Shown here piece by piece: positions 63,869 to 64,000 of a DNA stretch of 64,000 bases. The stretch's first letter is position 1. Each line of letters begins with the position of its first letter. Both the position numbers and the translations under genes were made by a program. The stretch is from Cercophora sp. LCS_1 (lineage: Eukaryota; Ascomycota; Sordariomycetes; Sordariales; Lasiosphaeriaceae). The stretch spans positions 1 through 64,000 of the forward strand of contig JAPZLL010000054.1 in NCBI GenBank assembly GCA_036250225.1, read 5' to 3'. The notes under the pieces were generated by a model. The model worked only from the letters and a program-made list of their open reading frames with translations. It searched no databases and was not told where the DNA came from.

Positions 63869-64000
63869 AGGTCGACTGAAATTAGCACTGGGCAAGTGGT
63901 GGGGACAGTGGGTGGACAGAAGCGTCGCAAACATCCCCGGACTTGTGTGGCGACGTTTCTGCTCGGGCCAATCGCGTTTCTTTGGTACCCCAGAAGAGAT
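63869..64000. other. 3' flank of F-box member 3
   Basis: 131 bp to the window edge; nothing supported. Confidence 0.4.

Overview
The window looks like nuclear DNA of a filamentous ascomycete (Pezizomycotina, most likely Sordariomycetes). This is inferred from short introns of about 42-130 nt with GTRNGT-type donors and CTNAC/CTAAC-like branch sites, and from the families present: HET-domain proteins, a G1 (eqolisin) peptidase, DUF4360, a PTH11-like rhodopsin-fold membrane protein, a berberine-bridge-type FAD oxidase, a CYP65-like P450 and multi-copy F-box proteins. No species can be named from the sequence alone. Exon coordinates below were built by hand from reading frames, splice motifs and phase continuity; no transcript data were available.

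Layout. 0-2.1 kb: a broken HET-domain gene (minus strand) that runs into a 20-nt poly-C tract. 2.6-11 kb: small secreted and membrane proteins (G1 peptidase, small cysteine-containing secreted protein, beta-propeller-like protein, DUF4360 protein), with a HET fragment near 7.5 kb. 11.6-15.8 kb: a seven-TM orphan membrane protein and an intact HET protein. 16-22 kb: a lone P450, a trypsin/V8-like protease that appears to lack its catalytic serine, and a ZIP zinc transporter. 23-35 kb: an accessory block with two paralogous proteins of unknown function (LURP/Tubby-like by inference), a small four-TM protein with a GC-AG intron, a second broken HET gene butted against a decayed F-box gene, a HeLo-like/ankyrin protein and an OTU-like protein whose catalytic cysteine position is serine. 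36-44 kb: an 816-residue ectodomain membrane protein, a PTH11-like receptor and a secreted FAD oxidase. 45-51 kb: an unrecognised protein with an in-frame TGA (probably a tiny intron), a PD-(D/E)XK-like protein and a BTB/POZ protein. 52-59 kb: a very large mucin-like secreted protein and a two-domain cell-wall/secreted protein. 59-64 kb: a tandem array of three F-box paralogs.

Themes. Families used in fungal non-self recognition and regulated protein turnover recur: one intact and three damaged HET genes or fragments, one HeLo-like/ankyrin protein, four F-box genes (one decayed), one BTB protein and one OTU-like protein. Both larger HET relics carry a stop codon in or beside the same SHxWG motif, and both changes are of a kind that CpA-to-TpA (RIP-type) mutation could produce. 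A second theme is the extracellular surface: G1 peptidase, protease-like protein, FAD oxidase, mucin, cell-wall protein and several small secreted proteins. No PKS, NRPS or terpene cyclase is visible, so the P450 and FAD oxidase are not part of an evident metabolite cluster. I saw no convincing tRNA, rRNA or CRISPR array.
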